64,000 nt of DNA from Azolla caroliniana (GCA_043228905.1 JBHGNT010000014.1:5394001-5458000), one strand, 5' to 3'; counted from the first letter of the stretch, positions 32,383 through 42,850 are shown. Translations and numbers: made by a program. The notes: generated from the letters alone by a model not told the origin.

Positions 32383-32407
32383 TGTTTCCACTCACATGCT
32401 TTTACCC
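32383..32407 (-). repeat. Tn17 right terminal inverted repeat
   Basis: Reads TGTTTCCACTCACATGCTTTTACCC region on the plus strand as a 25-bp inverted match (two mismatches) of 15194-15218. The second TTCT duplication follows at 32408-32411. Confidence 0.93.
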
Positions 32408-32450
32408 TTCTATCCTTATCTAATGCTTACATTAGTCTATGTCTCTAACA
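32408..32450 (+). repeat. Gyp-A 3' LTR, right part
   Basis: The last 43 bp of the LTR, ending GTCTCTAACA, displaced 17.2 kb from 15193 by Tn17. It matches 42110-42152. Confidence 0.92.
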
Positions 32451-33020
32451 ACATAACTAATGAGTTCCATATTCCCCAAGACTATGAGTCTTCACATTCC
32501 CCAAGAGAGAGTAGTTGTTGTAGTAAGTTAATGGAAGAGAGAGGGCGACCTTATATAAAGCACCCTTCTCCTACTTTATAGTGTGTCGGTTGTGTCTCCT
32601 TCTAATGCTACATTTTGTAATTGGTATTCTCCTTGTGAATATACACCTTCTTCTTGAGTACTTCATTTTTCTCTTGCTTATGTAGAATAATACTGTTACG
32701 GGCATGACCATATAATATCCCGTGGTGAGAATTTACCGTAGTATTCTATAAACGGGGATAAGTGTGAGGGTTAAACGAGAGTGTAAAGAAGGGGAGGATT
32801 ACTTTTTCCTCGGGATTGAGACAACCCATTAGGCCAAGTGTGAACATGGCTGGGGGCCTTGGGTCTCGCTATAAATAGAGGCCTAGCTACCCTTATTTCA
32901 TCATCTTGTTGACTACGTCGAGACTCTGTCTTGTGGTGGGTCAACTCTTGTAGGGAGCGTGCCAGCACCAGGTACGACTCGACGCCACGACGGTGGTATG
33001 GCACGCCGATCGAGGCTCGA
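32451..33020. repeat. Duplicated block: copia LTR fragments with a truncated solo gypsy LTR
   Basis: 32451-32680 resembles part of the Cop-8 LTR (ATTCCCC words and TATATAAAGCACCC). At 32681 the start of a Cop-6-type LTR (TGTAGAATAATAC) is followed at 32694 by a gypsy LTR, TGTTACGGGC, cut off at 33020. The same order, with the same private variants (tctataaacg, gttaaacgag), recurs at 42153-42724, so the two are copies of one ancestral segment. Confidence 0.88.
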
Positions 33021-33370
33021 CCGTTCGCGCGTGCCAAAAGTGTTGTTGGGGTGGCGGGTGAAACCTAGAATGGCTTCACCCCCCTCCCAAGGGGGTTACG
33101 ATAAAGAGAGAGCTAGAGAGAGAGACAAATAGAAAATGACACAAATGTGAGAGGGAAAAAGCTATTCATTACGTACCCCATAGGGGGTTTATATAATACA
33201 TTCAATGTAACGGTTACATGACTGTTATGAATAAGACCGTTAAACATTCTTGTACACATGCACATAATTGTGCATGTGTCCATACACATACTCATCGTCA
33301 CACACTCATTTACTTTACACATACACATCAACCACATCATTACACATACCCTTATGCCCTCCCGTATATT
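33021..33370. other. Unassigned LTR-like block
   Basis: 350 bp without coding sequence. The minus strand has TATATAAACCCCCTATGGGG, which looks like a TATA box, followed by a pyrimidine/GA-rich leader (33100-33130). The plus strand is rich in ACACAT words at 33250-33350. It probably is part of an LTR from an element family not otherwise present here. Confidence 0.4.
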
Positions 33371-33823
33371 TGTTACGGGCATGACCATCTAATATCCCGT
33401 GGTCAGAATTTACCGTAGTATTCTATACACGTGGATAACTGTGAGGGTTAAATGAGAGTGTAAAGAAGGGGAGGATTACTTTTTCCTCGGGATTGAGACA
33501 ACCCATTAGGCCAAGTGTGAACATGGCTGGGGGCCTTGGGTCTCGCTATAAATAGAGGCCTAGCTACCCTCATTTCATCATTTTGTCGACTATGTCGAGA
33601 CTCTGTCTTGTGGTGGGTCACCTCTTGTAGCGAGCGCGCCAACACCAGGTAAGACTCAACGCCACGGCGGTGGTATGGGACGCCGATCGAGGCTCGAGTC
33701 CGTCTCGATCCCTTCGCTCGGGGGTGGTTGGGTGGATCGGCACCCTTCTTTCTCTCTCTCCTTTCTTTCTATCTACCTAGATTTATCCTTATCTAATGCT
33801 TACTTTAGTACATGTCTCTAATA
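33371..33823 (+). repeat. Gyp-B 5' LTR
   Basis: 453 bp from TGTTACGGGC to GTCTCTAATA. A TATA box (CTATAAATAGAGGCC) lies near 33546. The usual terminal ACA reads ATA here. Confidence 0.92.
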
Positions 33824-33825
33824 TT

Positions 33826-33838
33826 TGGTATCCGAGCC
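33826..33838 (+). other. Gyp-B primer-binding site (variant)
   Basis: TGGTATCCGAGCC two bases after the LTR; one or two differences from the initiator tRNA-Met site. Confidence 0.82.
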
Positions 33839-35493
33839 TATGTACTAATGTTTCTTTTTTTGGTCTTATCTTCTCGATGGATGGCGATCGATCGTTGTGC
33901 GGTTGGCCTTCATGCAGACGAGGATCAAAAGGAACTTCGGTAATCTTTTTGGTTGTTTTTTGTCTATTTTTTCTTCTCCCACCTAATCATGTGTATGGTT
34001 AATATGTAGATTATTTTCATTAATCAAATGATGTTGTCGTGGTATTTAATTGGTTATCTAAAATTCTTACATATGTGCACGAGGTCAATACCTCGTTTGA
34101 CATGTAAATAATATGTGATGAGTGTCGTATGCGTACGAGGTTAATAACTCAATTACGTATTACGTTCACGAACATATGTTACGTTTGCGTATGAGGTCAA
34201 CACCTCGATTTTGTTATAACTGATGGCGTTTGGTCTCGTATGCGTAAGAGGTCAATACCTCAATTGCATATTACGTTGAACCCTTATTTTTGGATGTCTC
34301 GTGTGCGTAGAGGTATATGCCTCGATTACGTATCTCGATTACGTCATTTTTGGCTATTAAATATAACGATTTCTTTAATATAGGCATATATGGTCACATG
34401 TATACGTAGTTGATCGTATATATGTGATAATATACATATGTGTATATAAGTTATTACGTGATTTTAAATCGAATGTTTTCCTTTTGGGGGAAAGGTTCTT
34501 GGTGGCCGTCCTCACATTTTTGTGAGAATCGTGTTGTCACCATCCCTTTTTTCAACAATTTTTTATTTTTGAAATCCCCGTTGGTGACTTCGATATTTCG
34601 TTACGTAAAGAAACGCCAATATCCATAATGATGTTGAGTACATAGGGTTTGACCCACTTCATGTGAGGTCGCTCTTATGACACACGTATCCCACATCCCT
34701 CCCTCATTACATGGATACGATGCCACCATGAGATCATTCTTACGAGAGGCATTCGTAATGACATGACCATGTGATGGGCCACGTGGGCCTACTACGAAAA
34801 GAGGGCTCATTTGGCTTGACCATTAGGTTGCACTTTGGTGTATGCCATCGTAATTACGAGACTTGAGGTTAGGTAACGTACCAACATAGTTGTAGTAAAT
34901 GAGGGCGAAATAAGGACTCTTGACATATATGGGCAAATGCCTCGCATATCTCTTATACGCATGAAACATTAAACATTCAAGAGGAGCAACCTACTTGGTT
35001 GGCTCAAGTTTTTAATGCATTTGTTCTCGAGGTCTCGAGTTCAAATATGACCAAGACCATACAACATCGTTGATACATATGATTATAACACATGTTTAGA
35101 CTTGGGGTCTAAGTGCACTTCGGGGTCCTCGTAATAGGACTTAAAGAGCCAAAACCACATATGTGGGACCGAAACATAGTTTATTGTTAACATTTTTTTC
35201 GTGTATAAACTATTCATGACGCGAACATACATGGTTGAGTCTCGGGGAGCCACCATGAAAAAATCGATATAGAGGTGAGGGAAAGACATTTATTTGTCAC
35301 CCCCATGGTTTTTAAAACACCTTTGTGTAACCATAGTAACTTGATCTTGAACCTCATCTCATACGTCTAGAGGGGTATTGACGTAAGATAATGATATCGA
35401 TTAATGCTCGCCCATGATTGGTTTACATCACGACATGATGTTGTGACTATCTCTCTGGCCGTATCCTATTTCTTTTCTAGAAATAATCATTTA
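33839..35493 (+). other. Long untranslated leader of Gyp-B with hairpin repeats
   Basis: About 1.65 kb between primer site and gag with no convincing coding sequence. Near 34078-34320 five short inverted repeats of the type GAGGTCAATACCTC occur, each usually in a TGCGTA...CGATTACGT context. Such a position suits packaging or dimerisation signals, but that is inference. Confidence 0.6.
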
Positions 35494-36474
35494 ATGGCTC
35501 AAAATAACGACCCGATGTCATCCACTCAAGCGGAAGGAACTCAAGGGAATCCTCCTGGACAAATGTCCATTGAGATGTATTTTTCGCAAATAACCCAATA
35601 CCTTAGTTTCACCGCTCAATAGATGACCGAACTTCGGCAATCTCAAAGTGCTCTCGAGGCACGTGTCATTAGTCTACAACGTGAGACTAATAGACCTGAT
35701 GAGCGATAGGGTGAACCATCGTTTGTCGTTAAGCCATTTACAGGAGACAAAAAGGAAAGAACTGAAGAAGCAATCTGCACGTGGCTGGGCCGATGGGAGT
35801 CACATTTTGAGCTCTATTCCACGCCAAATAGTACGAAGATTGCATATGTCGGCCAAGAACTAGGGGGTAAGGCCGCCGCCTGGTGGCGTGGGCTCTGTAC
35901 TTTGGGGAAATTGCCCGATACCTGGACAGATTTTGTCACAAATTTCAAGGGCCAATTTCTACAACCTCCCTCTCGAACCGAGGCAACACAAGCTTTAATG
36001 AACCTCTCTAGTAGGAAGTTTTCCTCGCTAGAAGATTATGTCCACCATGCTAGAACCCAAATCCAAAAATCGGGTCTAGAAGGGGACAATTGGTTAATAG
36101 CTTGTTTTGTCAATGGCATCCCCAATTCGGACTATCACTGGATAGTGCACGATAAGGATCCAAAATCCTTCGAAGAGGCCATTGAAATAATTCTTCGCTA
36201 TCAACGCACTTCGAAGAAGAACCACAATAAAACCAACGAAGCGCCCGGGACTAAGCAGTCGCAATTCGTTGGGAAACGCAAGACACCCAACGAATTCATG
36301 GATCGCGATTGTAAGCGACAACATCCTTTTTGCGTATTCTGCAAAAAGAAGGGTCATACAAAAGAGCAATGTCGAAAGCTCCAACGGAAAGAGCACAACA
36401 ACAAAGCTAAAACTGTAGACCATAAAGGTCAGATTCCTAAGGTCAGATTCCATTGCAAGAGTGCAATGTTTTAA
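35494..36474 (+). pseudogene. Gyp-B gag (two stop codons)
   Basis: Starts at ATG 35494 (MAQNNDPMSS). One frame runs to 36474 with TAG at 35620-35622 and TAG near 35708. The capsid region is typical of gypsy Gag: a coiled N-terminal segment (ELRQSQSALEARVISLQRE), then KPFTGD, WLGRWESHFELY, AYVGQELGGKAAAWWRG and the NFKGQFLQP block. A CCHC knuckle, CVFCKKKGHTKEQC, follows at about 36340-36380. The C-terminal ~20 residues are read from the fused 3' pol/LTR-adjacent sequence. This would be the nucleocapsid protein of the virus-like particle. Confidence 0.88.
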
Positions 36475-36486
36475 AGAGGGGGAGTA

Positions 36487-36868
36487 TGTTACGGGCATGA
36501 CCATATAATATCCCGTGGTGAGAATTTACCGGAGTTTTCTATACACGTGGATAAGTGTGAGGGTTAAATGAAAGTGAAAAGAAGGGGAAGATTACTTTTA
36601 ATCCTTGGGATTGAGACAACCCATTAGGCGAAGTGTGAATTTGCCTGGGGGCCTTGGGTATCACTATAAATAAGAGGCCTAGCTACCCTCATTGGATCAT
36701 CTTGTTGACTACGTGGAGACTCTGTCTTGTGGTGGGTCAACTCTTGTAGGGAGCACGCCAGCACCAGGTACGACTTGATGCCATAGCGGTGGTATGGGAC
36801 GCCGATCAAGGCTTGAGTCTGTCTCGATCCCTTCGCTCGGGGGTGGTCGGGTGCATCGACACCCTTCT
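36487..36868 (+). repeat. Gyp-B 3' LTR, left part
   Basis: Starts TGTTACGGGC after AAAGAGGGGGAGTA and is interrupted by Cop-5 at 36869. The rest continues at 42078-42152. Confidence 0.92.
36864..36868. repeat. Target-site duplication of Cop-5 (CTTCT)
   Basis: CTTCT here and at 42073-42077 flank the TG...CA ends of Cop-5. Confidence 0.93.
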
Positions 36869-37097
36869 TGTTAGGAAACAGGTCTCTCTGGATGGGAAGT
36901 GAGAAGAACATTGTTGATGAGCAACTCGGATTTGGAGTACCTGGCAACGGAAGACCTGGTGAGAACCAGATGTGAAGTACTCGGCAATGGAAGACTCGGT
37001 GAGAACCGGATGACGAGATTTCGTCCGTGTTTTTGATTGTCATCAAGTGATCTACGCTTCGGTTGTGGCCGGAGATTAATCCACGTATTTCACGTCA
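36869..37097 (+). repeat. Cop-5 5' LTR (internally deleted)
   Basis: 229 bp from TGTTAGGAAACAGG to TTTCACGTCA. It has only two of the ~41-bp U3 units and lacks the TATA-containing middle present in the 3' LTR near 41700. Promoter activity is therefore doubtful. The primer site TGGTATCAGAGC is at 37101-37112. Confidence 0.88.
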
Positions 37098-37128
37098 AAC
37101 TGGTATCAGAGCAAAACGACATAGAAAA

Positions 37129-40100
37129 ATGGATGATTCGTTGGGAGGTATGTTCAAGCTCACTGGCTCCAACTATTCAGTGTGGAAGTTGAAGATGAGG
37201 GACATGCTCGTGGTTAAAGATCTTTGGTTGCCAGTCCAGTTCAGGGATAAGAGACCGGACAAAATCGATGCCACGATATGGGAGGTGATGCACATGAAGA
37301 CAATGATGTACATACGGTGCTATATCGACATGAGTGTATACAACAACTTCAATGAAGAGAGCAAGGCTCATGAGCTCTGGGAGAAGATCGACATTATGTT
37401 TCAGAACAAAAATGTTGTTAATCAGGTTTCGGTATTTCGGAAGCTAGTAAGACTCCGGTACTAAGATGGCTCCAGCATGGTGGAGCACATGAATGCCTTC
37501 CAGGGGCTGATCAACCAGGCAACATCATTAGAAGTACCTCTCGCCGATGAGGTACTAGCACTACTCCTGCTCGGTTCCCTCCCAGATAGCTGGGAGACGT
37601 TGGTTGTCACTTTGGGTAACGCCGGGCCGGAAGGGAAATGGTTAACCCTGGCAAGAGTGAAGTCGAGCTTGCTAGATGAGGAGGCGCGTCGGAAAGACAA
37701 GGATACGAACTCCGACTCCAAAGCACTCATTACCAAATCGGAACGCGTAAGACAAAGGAACCGTAGTCCCCAGAACCGGGAGAAGTTGGGGACACGGTCA
37801 AAGTCAAGGGGGAGGCCTACCTGCTTCTATTGTGGCAAGCCGGGACACTTCCAGAAGAATTGTCGGCACTTCCGAGAAGACAAGGAAACCGATGGTACCG
37901 ATTTGAAGCGGACACCGGACCGGAACGGTAAAGACCGGAGGGGGCTGGACCGGAAGGGAATGACGGCAATCGCGGCAAGTGAAGAAGAGTTGATGCTCAT
38001 CACCGAGGAGAGTGAGCTAAACCTTGCCAGCAACGAGATGACCTGGGTGGTTGACTCCGGAGTGTCGTTCCACCTTACCCCGGACTGCAAATGCTTCTCA
38101 TTCTACTCAGCCGGTGATCACGGCTGTGTTCGGATGGGGAATGAAGGTACATGCCGAATTGTCGGCATAGGAGACGTGTGGTTGACAACACCAACCGGAT
38201 GCAAGCTGCTGTTGAAGGATGTCCGACACGTTCCGGAGGTTCGACTGAACCTGATATCAGCCGATTGGCTAGATGATGAGGGATACACGGGTAGCATCCG
38301 GAACGGTGTTATGAAGTTCAGCAAAGGGAGCCTGATCGTGACTCGGGCCCGGAAGGTCAACACGTTGTACCTGATGAATGCCCGGTTATGCCCGGAAGAA
38401 GTGAACGTGGCTTTCGACACTGCCGGTGAGCTGTGGCACAAGAGGCTGTGTCACATGAGCGAGAAGGGGATGAAGAGGCTTGTAGACGACAACCTCATTC
38501 TAGTGAAGAACGTGCACCTGGAGAAGTGCACTGATTGTCTGGCCGGTAAACAAAACCGGACCTCCTTTCGATCGAGGCCACTGATGAGACGTAATGCACC
38601 ACTGGAGTTGGTGCATACTGATGTATGTCAAGTGGACACGAAGTCACATTCCGGATCGCAGTACTTCGTGACTTTCATAGATGACCACAACCGAAAGCTG
38701 TGGGCCACACCGTTGAAGACGAAGGATTAGGTGCTATCCGTCGTCAAAGAGCTCCATGCGAGAGTGGAAAGAGAAACCGGCCGGAAGCTGAAGGCGGTTC
38801 GAGCAGATAATAGAGGTGAATACCGGGGGATCGTTCGAGGAGTACTATCGCTCGAAGGGAATCCGGCTCGAATTTACTGTGCCGAGGACGCTGGAATTAA
38901 ACGGGTTGGCTGAGAGGATGAACCAGACCATAATGGAGAGGGTCCAGAGTATGTTAGTGCATGCAAAACTACCCAAGACGTTTTGGGCTGAGGCGCTGTC
39001 GACAATGACGTATGTGATAAACAGATCACCCTCAGTGCCCTTGGATGGAGACACACCGCAGAAGGTGTGGACCAGTAAGGAAGTGTCTTACCGGCATCTG
39101 AAGGTGTTCGGGTGTCTCATGTACGTGCATGTTGCTAAAGACCGGAGAGGAAATTTGGATCCAAAGACCCGGCCATGCATATTCCTCGGATACGGCGATG
39201 ATGAGTTCGGCTACCGAGTGTGGGATCCAGTTGACAAGAAGGCTTTCCGGAGCCGAGATATTATCTTCATGGAGGACAAGACTCTTGCCGACTGGGATTC
39301 AGAGAAGAAGATAATGAACTCCGATGAGATTCGGACACACCCGGCTAAGAGCCGGTTGACACTCGAGGAACTAGCCAGTTATGGTGAGGATACCGAACTG
39401 GCAGAAGAAGAAGTAGAGGAAGCTGAAATCGGAACCGACCAAGACCCCGAATCGGATTCGGATGAAGAACAAATAGTGGAGCCGGTTGCCGAAGGCAAAA
39501 GACGGAGATATCCTCTTAGAGAGAGAAGGGCCTCCCAGAGATTTCCGGACGCAGAGCATGTGCTGCTGATCGATGAGGGAGAGCCGGAAAGCTTCGAAGA
39601 AGCAAAGGATCACACCCACAACCGCAAATGGTTAAGTGCCATGCAGGATGAGATGGATTCCCTGCATGAGAACCATATGTACAAATTGGTGGAGTTGCCG
39701 AAAGAAAAGTGGGCACTCCGAAATAAGTGGGTGTACAAGTTGAAATCGGGAGATGCCGGCAAACCTCTGAGATACAAAGCTAGGATTGTGGTGAAGGGGT
39801 TCCAACAGAAGAAGGGCGTGGACGTCGACGAGATATTTGCCCCGGTAGTAACGATGACTTCCATCCGAACAATTCTGAGCATAGCGGCAAGCATGGACCT
39901 CGCAGTAGAGTAGCTGGACGTGAAGACGACATTCCTTCACGATGACCTTGAAGAGGAGATCTACAGGCAGCAACCGGAAGGATTCATGGAGAAAGGGAAG
40001 GAGCACCTGGTTTGCTGGTTGTGAGTAGAGCCTGTACGGACTGAAGCACGCTCCCCGACAATGGTACCGGAAGTTTGACTCCTTCATGACCGACCAAGGG

Positions 40101-40838
40101 TATCACAAAACGCAAACCGATCATTGCGTGTTTGTAAAGAAGTTCGAAGGAGGAGGCGACTTCCTGATACTCCTTGTGTACGTGGACGACATGTTGATCG
40201 TCGGACGAGACCAAGCCAAACTACGGATGTTGAAGAAGGCTCTCAACCGAACTTTCTCAATGAAAGACTTGGGCCCGACAAGACAAATACTGGGGATGCA
40301 CATCATCCGGGACTGGTCAAAGAAGCAATTGTGGTTGTCACAGGAGAAATACGTGACAAAAGGTGCTTCAACGTTTCAACATGTTAGAAGCCAAACCGGT
40401 CGGATCGACACTCCCGACAAACTGTAGACTATGCGGTAAGCAAAGCCCGAAGACGAAAGTAGAGAAGGTGGATATGGTGCAGGTTCCATATGCCTCTGCC
40501 GTCGGGAGCTTGATGTACGCAATGGTGTGTACTCAACCGAATATTGGATACGCAGTCGGAGTGGTGAGCCGGTTTATGAGCAATCTCGGCAAGGAGCACT
40601 AGAACGCGGTCAAATGGATACTCCGGTACTTGAGGGGCACTTCGAATATGTGTCTCCGATTCGGCTCCGGTAAACCTCAACTTGACGGTTTTACCGATTT
40701 GGATATGTCGGCTGATGTGGATACCAACCGGTTGTGGGTATGTAATGACATATGCAGGGGGAGCTGTTTCATGGCTGTCGAGGTTGCAGAAGATGGTTGC
40801 GTTGTCAACCACGAAGGCGGAGTACATGGCGGCTGTTG
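37129..40838 (+). pseudogene. Cop-5 gag-pol
   Basis: Start ATG 37129 (MDDSLGGMFKLTGSNY). Gag contains a TAA at 37462 and a CCHC knuckle CFYCGKPGHFQKNC near 37820. The protease core reads VVDSGVSFHLT (the family has DSGAS). Integrase has LVHTDVCQVD and FIDDHNRKLW; TAG at 38728 interrupts it, and RADN-RGEY shows a Gly to Arg change in the DNGGEY block. The acidic linker and reverse transcriptase follow, with TAG at 39911, a broken EKGKEHLVCWL segment near 40025 and an intact YVDDMLIV near 40180. RNase H bears the same 5-bp deletion (CCGGTTGTGGGTATG near 40729) as Cop-4. It is inactive. Confidence 0.92.
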
Positions 40839-42072
40839 AAGAACAGTGTTGATGAGCAACTCGGCCTCGGCCGAATCAGGATGTGGAGTACCCGGCAATG
40901 GAAGACCTAGTGAGAACCGGATGTGGAGTACTCGGCAACGGAAGACCCAGTGAGAACCGGATGTGGAGTACCCGACAACGGAAGACCTGGTGAGAACCAG
41001 ATGTGGAGTACCCGGCAACGGAAGACCCGGTGAGAACCGGATGTGGAGTACCCGGTAACGGAAGACTCGGTGAGAACCAGATGTGGAGTACTCGGCAACA
41101 GAAGACCCGGTGATAACCGGATGACGAGTACCCGGCAACGGAAGACCCGGTGAGAACCGGATGACGAGTACTCGGCATGGAAGACCCGGTGAGAACCGGA
41201 TGTTGTAGGCCCGGTGAGAACCTCTCATCGGATGGAAGGGACATTGTTGAGAGACAAGCTCAACATCGGCCGGTTCGGCTGAAGAAGCCGAGGACCGGAT
41301 CAGTTGGGACCGATCGGTTAGGCCGAGTGCATAAACCGGGAGGTCGTTAGGAAAGATATTCCGTGAGGAATATATTTGGGAGTTAGTGTAGGAGCTCTTG
41401 ATGAGCATTGAAGTACTGTCAGTACTTTGGTCAGTCCTTCTAGGACATGTATAAAAGTGCTCACTGAGCACGTTTTATGTACACAGATTGAGTATTATTG
41501 TTAAATATAGTTTTTGGTGTTTTCTCTCTCTGTCTCTCCCGCGTATACCGTGTAAGCTTAAGCTCTCCATTGAACCTGAGTTTCCTTCCTTCTATTCTGT
41601 CTTCATACTTGCTTCCGCACGCTACTTTCTACAGACATATATGTAAATATGTTCCAAACAGCCCACTGGGGCTATATTTGTAAATAGCCCGAAAGTCATA
41701 TTTATATAAATATGACCTAGGGCAAACTTAATAGTGATGATGATAGAGTAATTTTGGTGTAACGACTGTATAGAGAGAGAGATAGAGAGAGCGATACAGA
41801 GCATGTCTCTGTTGCAACCGCCGTTAGGAGAAGATTGTGAGCAAGAGGTCGTTGCCTCTGTGCTCCCTGTTGTATTACTTTATAGAGTGATAGTTTGGAG
41901 TCTGTGGACTCCCGTGGTTTTTCCCTCTCAGGGTTTTCCAAGTTAATATCCCGTGTATTCTCTTTCTGTTTTGTCGACTTACCTCCATTCCCATTTCATC
42001 TGTGTTTTTTATTGTTTTCAAGTTATCTACGCTTCGGTTGTGGTCCGAGATTAATCCACGTATTTCACGTCA
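40838..42072 (+). repeat. Cop-5 3' LTR, 5'-truncated, with a solo LTR inside
   Basis: Parts 40838-41244 and 41639-42072. U3 holds about eight tandem units of ~41 bp (GAACCGGATGTGGAGTACCC...GGAAGACCCGGT) at 40900-41220, against two in the 5' LTR. A TATA-like stretch (TATTTATATAAATATGACC) is near 41699. The end TTTCACGTCA matches the 5' LTR. Confidence 0.88.
41245..41633 (+). repeat. Solo LTR of the Cop-2/Cop-7 family
   Basis: 389 bp, TGTTGAGAGACAAGCTCAAC to CTACTTTCTACA, flanked by GACAT at 41240-41244 and 41634-41638. It contains TGTATAAAAGTGC near 41449 as a TATA box. No internal sequence is present, so it is a recombination remnant. Confidence 0.94.
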
Positions 42073-42077
42073 CTTCT

Positions 42078-42152
42078 TTCTCTCTCTCCTTTCTATCGAT
42101 TTATCTATATTCTATCCTTATCTAATGCTTACATTAGTCTATGTCTCTAACA
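42078..42152 (+). repeat. Gyp-B 3' LTR, right part (contains the Tn17 empty site)
   Basis: Resumes after Cop-5 and ends GTCTCTAACA. The sequence ATATTCTATCC at 42107-42117 is the uninterrupted equivalent of the Tn17 insertion point. Confidence 0.92.
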
Positions 42153-42384
42153 ACATAACTAATGAGTTCCATATTCCCCATGACTATGAGTCCTGACATT
42201 CCCCAAGAGAGAGTAGTTGTTGTAGTAAGTTAATGGAAGAGAGAAACTGTGAACTTATATAAAGCACCCTTCTCCTGCTTCATAGTGTGTCGGTTGTGTC
42301 TCCTTCTAATGCTACATTTTGTAATTGGTATTCTCCTTGTGAATATACACCTTCTTCTTGAGTACTTCATTTTTCTCTTGCTTA
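42153..42384. repeat. Copia LTR fragment, second copy of 32451-32680
   Basis: Nearly identical to 32451-32680 and distantly similar to the Cop-8 LTR near 59865-59960. It includes TATATAAAGCACCC. No coding sequence. Confidence 0.85.
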
Positions 42385-42397
42385 TGTAGAATAATAC

Positions 42398-42850
42398 TGT
42401 TACGGGCATGACCATATAATATCCCGTGGTGAGAATTTACCGTAGTATTCTATAAACGTGGATAAGTGTGAGGGTTAAACGAGAGTGTAAAGAAGGGGAG
42501 GATTACTTTTTCCTCGGGATTGAGACAACCCATTAGGCCAAGTGTGAACATGGCTGGGGGCCTTGGGTCTCGCTATAAATAGAGGCCTAGCTACCCTTAT
42601 TTCATCATCTTGTTGACTACGTCGAGACTTTGTCTTGTGGTGGGTCAACTCTTGTAGGGAGCGTGCCAGCACCAGGTACGAGTCGACGCCACGACGGTGG
42701 TATGGCACGCCGATCGAGGCTCGAGTCCATCTCGTTCCCTTCGCTCAGGGGTGGTCGGGTGGATCGACACCCTTCTTTCTCTGTCTCCTTTCGTTCTATC
42801 TACCGAGATCTATCCTTATCTAATGCTTACTTTAGTACATGTCTCTAATA
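42398..42850 (+). repeat. Solo gypsy LTR inside the Cop-6 3' LTR
   Basis: 453 bp, TGTTACGGGC to GTCTCTAATA, with AATAC at 42393-42397 and 42851-42855. The TATA box CTATAAATAGAGGCC is near 42573. The same insertion at the same position starts at 32694 in the duplicated block. Confidence 0.94.

Larger units (their letters stand above)
15194..32407. mobile_element. Tn17: 17.2-kb DNA transposon with TIRs and two convergent genes
   Basis: A class II element bounded by 25-bp inverted termini (23 of 25 bases match) and TTCT duplications, inserted in a gypsy LTR. It carries a plus-strand transposase pseudogene (16382-17130 joined to 24687-26528) and a minus-strand multi-exon pseudogene of unknown function (31483 down to 26877). 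The two 3' ends face each other about 350 bp apart. Palindromes TAGCTAATTAGCTA lie near both termini and crowd the introns. Without the nested Cop-4 complex it would be about 10.7 kb. A 4-bp duplication plus a DDE-like protein with a Cys-rich region suggests the Sola superfamily or a relative, but that assignment is inference. Confidence 0.88.
36869..42072 (+). mobile_element. Cop-5: copia element in the Gyp-B 3' LTR
   Basis: 5204 bp with matching CTTCT duplications. The 5' LTR is short (229 bp). The 3' end is abnormal: RNase H coding breaks at about 40838 and joins the inside of the LTR through a GAAG microhomology, deleting the end of pol, the purine tract and the first bases of the LTR. 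A solo LTR (41245-41633) of the Cop-2/7 family lies inside the 3' LTR. It is closely related to Cop-4. Confidence 0.92.
33371..42152 (+). mobile_element. Gyp-B: gag-only gypsy derivative, 3' LTR split by Cop-5
   Basis: The 5' LTR (33371-33823), primer site, long leader, gag and 3' LTR (36487-36868 plus 42078-42152) are in order, but pol is gone. Gag runs directly into the last ~40 bases that precede the LTR in Gyp-A (TTCCATTGCAAGAGTGCAAT). Outer flanks (ATATT at 33366; ACATA at 42153) do not match, so the outer ends may be recombinant. It would depend on proteins from relatives. Confidence 0.85.

Noticed and set aside
15194-32407. Assignment of Tn17 to CACTA, hAT or Mutator
   Set aside because: Its termini start GGGT, not CACTA; the duplication is 4 bp, not 3, 8 or 9; and the transposase motifs do not match these families.
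33371-42152. A clean insertion with 5-bp target duplication for Gyp-B
   Set aside because: The flanks are ATATT and ACATA. Matching duplications were found for Cop-1, Cop-4, Cop-5, Cop-7 and two solo LTRs but not here, so I treat the outer ends as recombinant.
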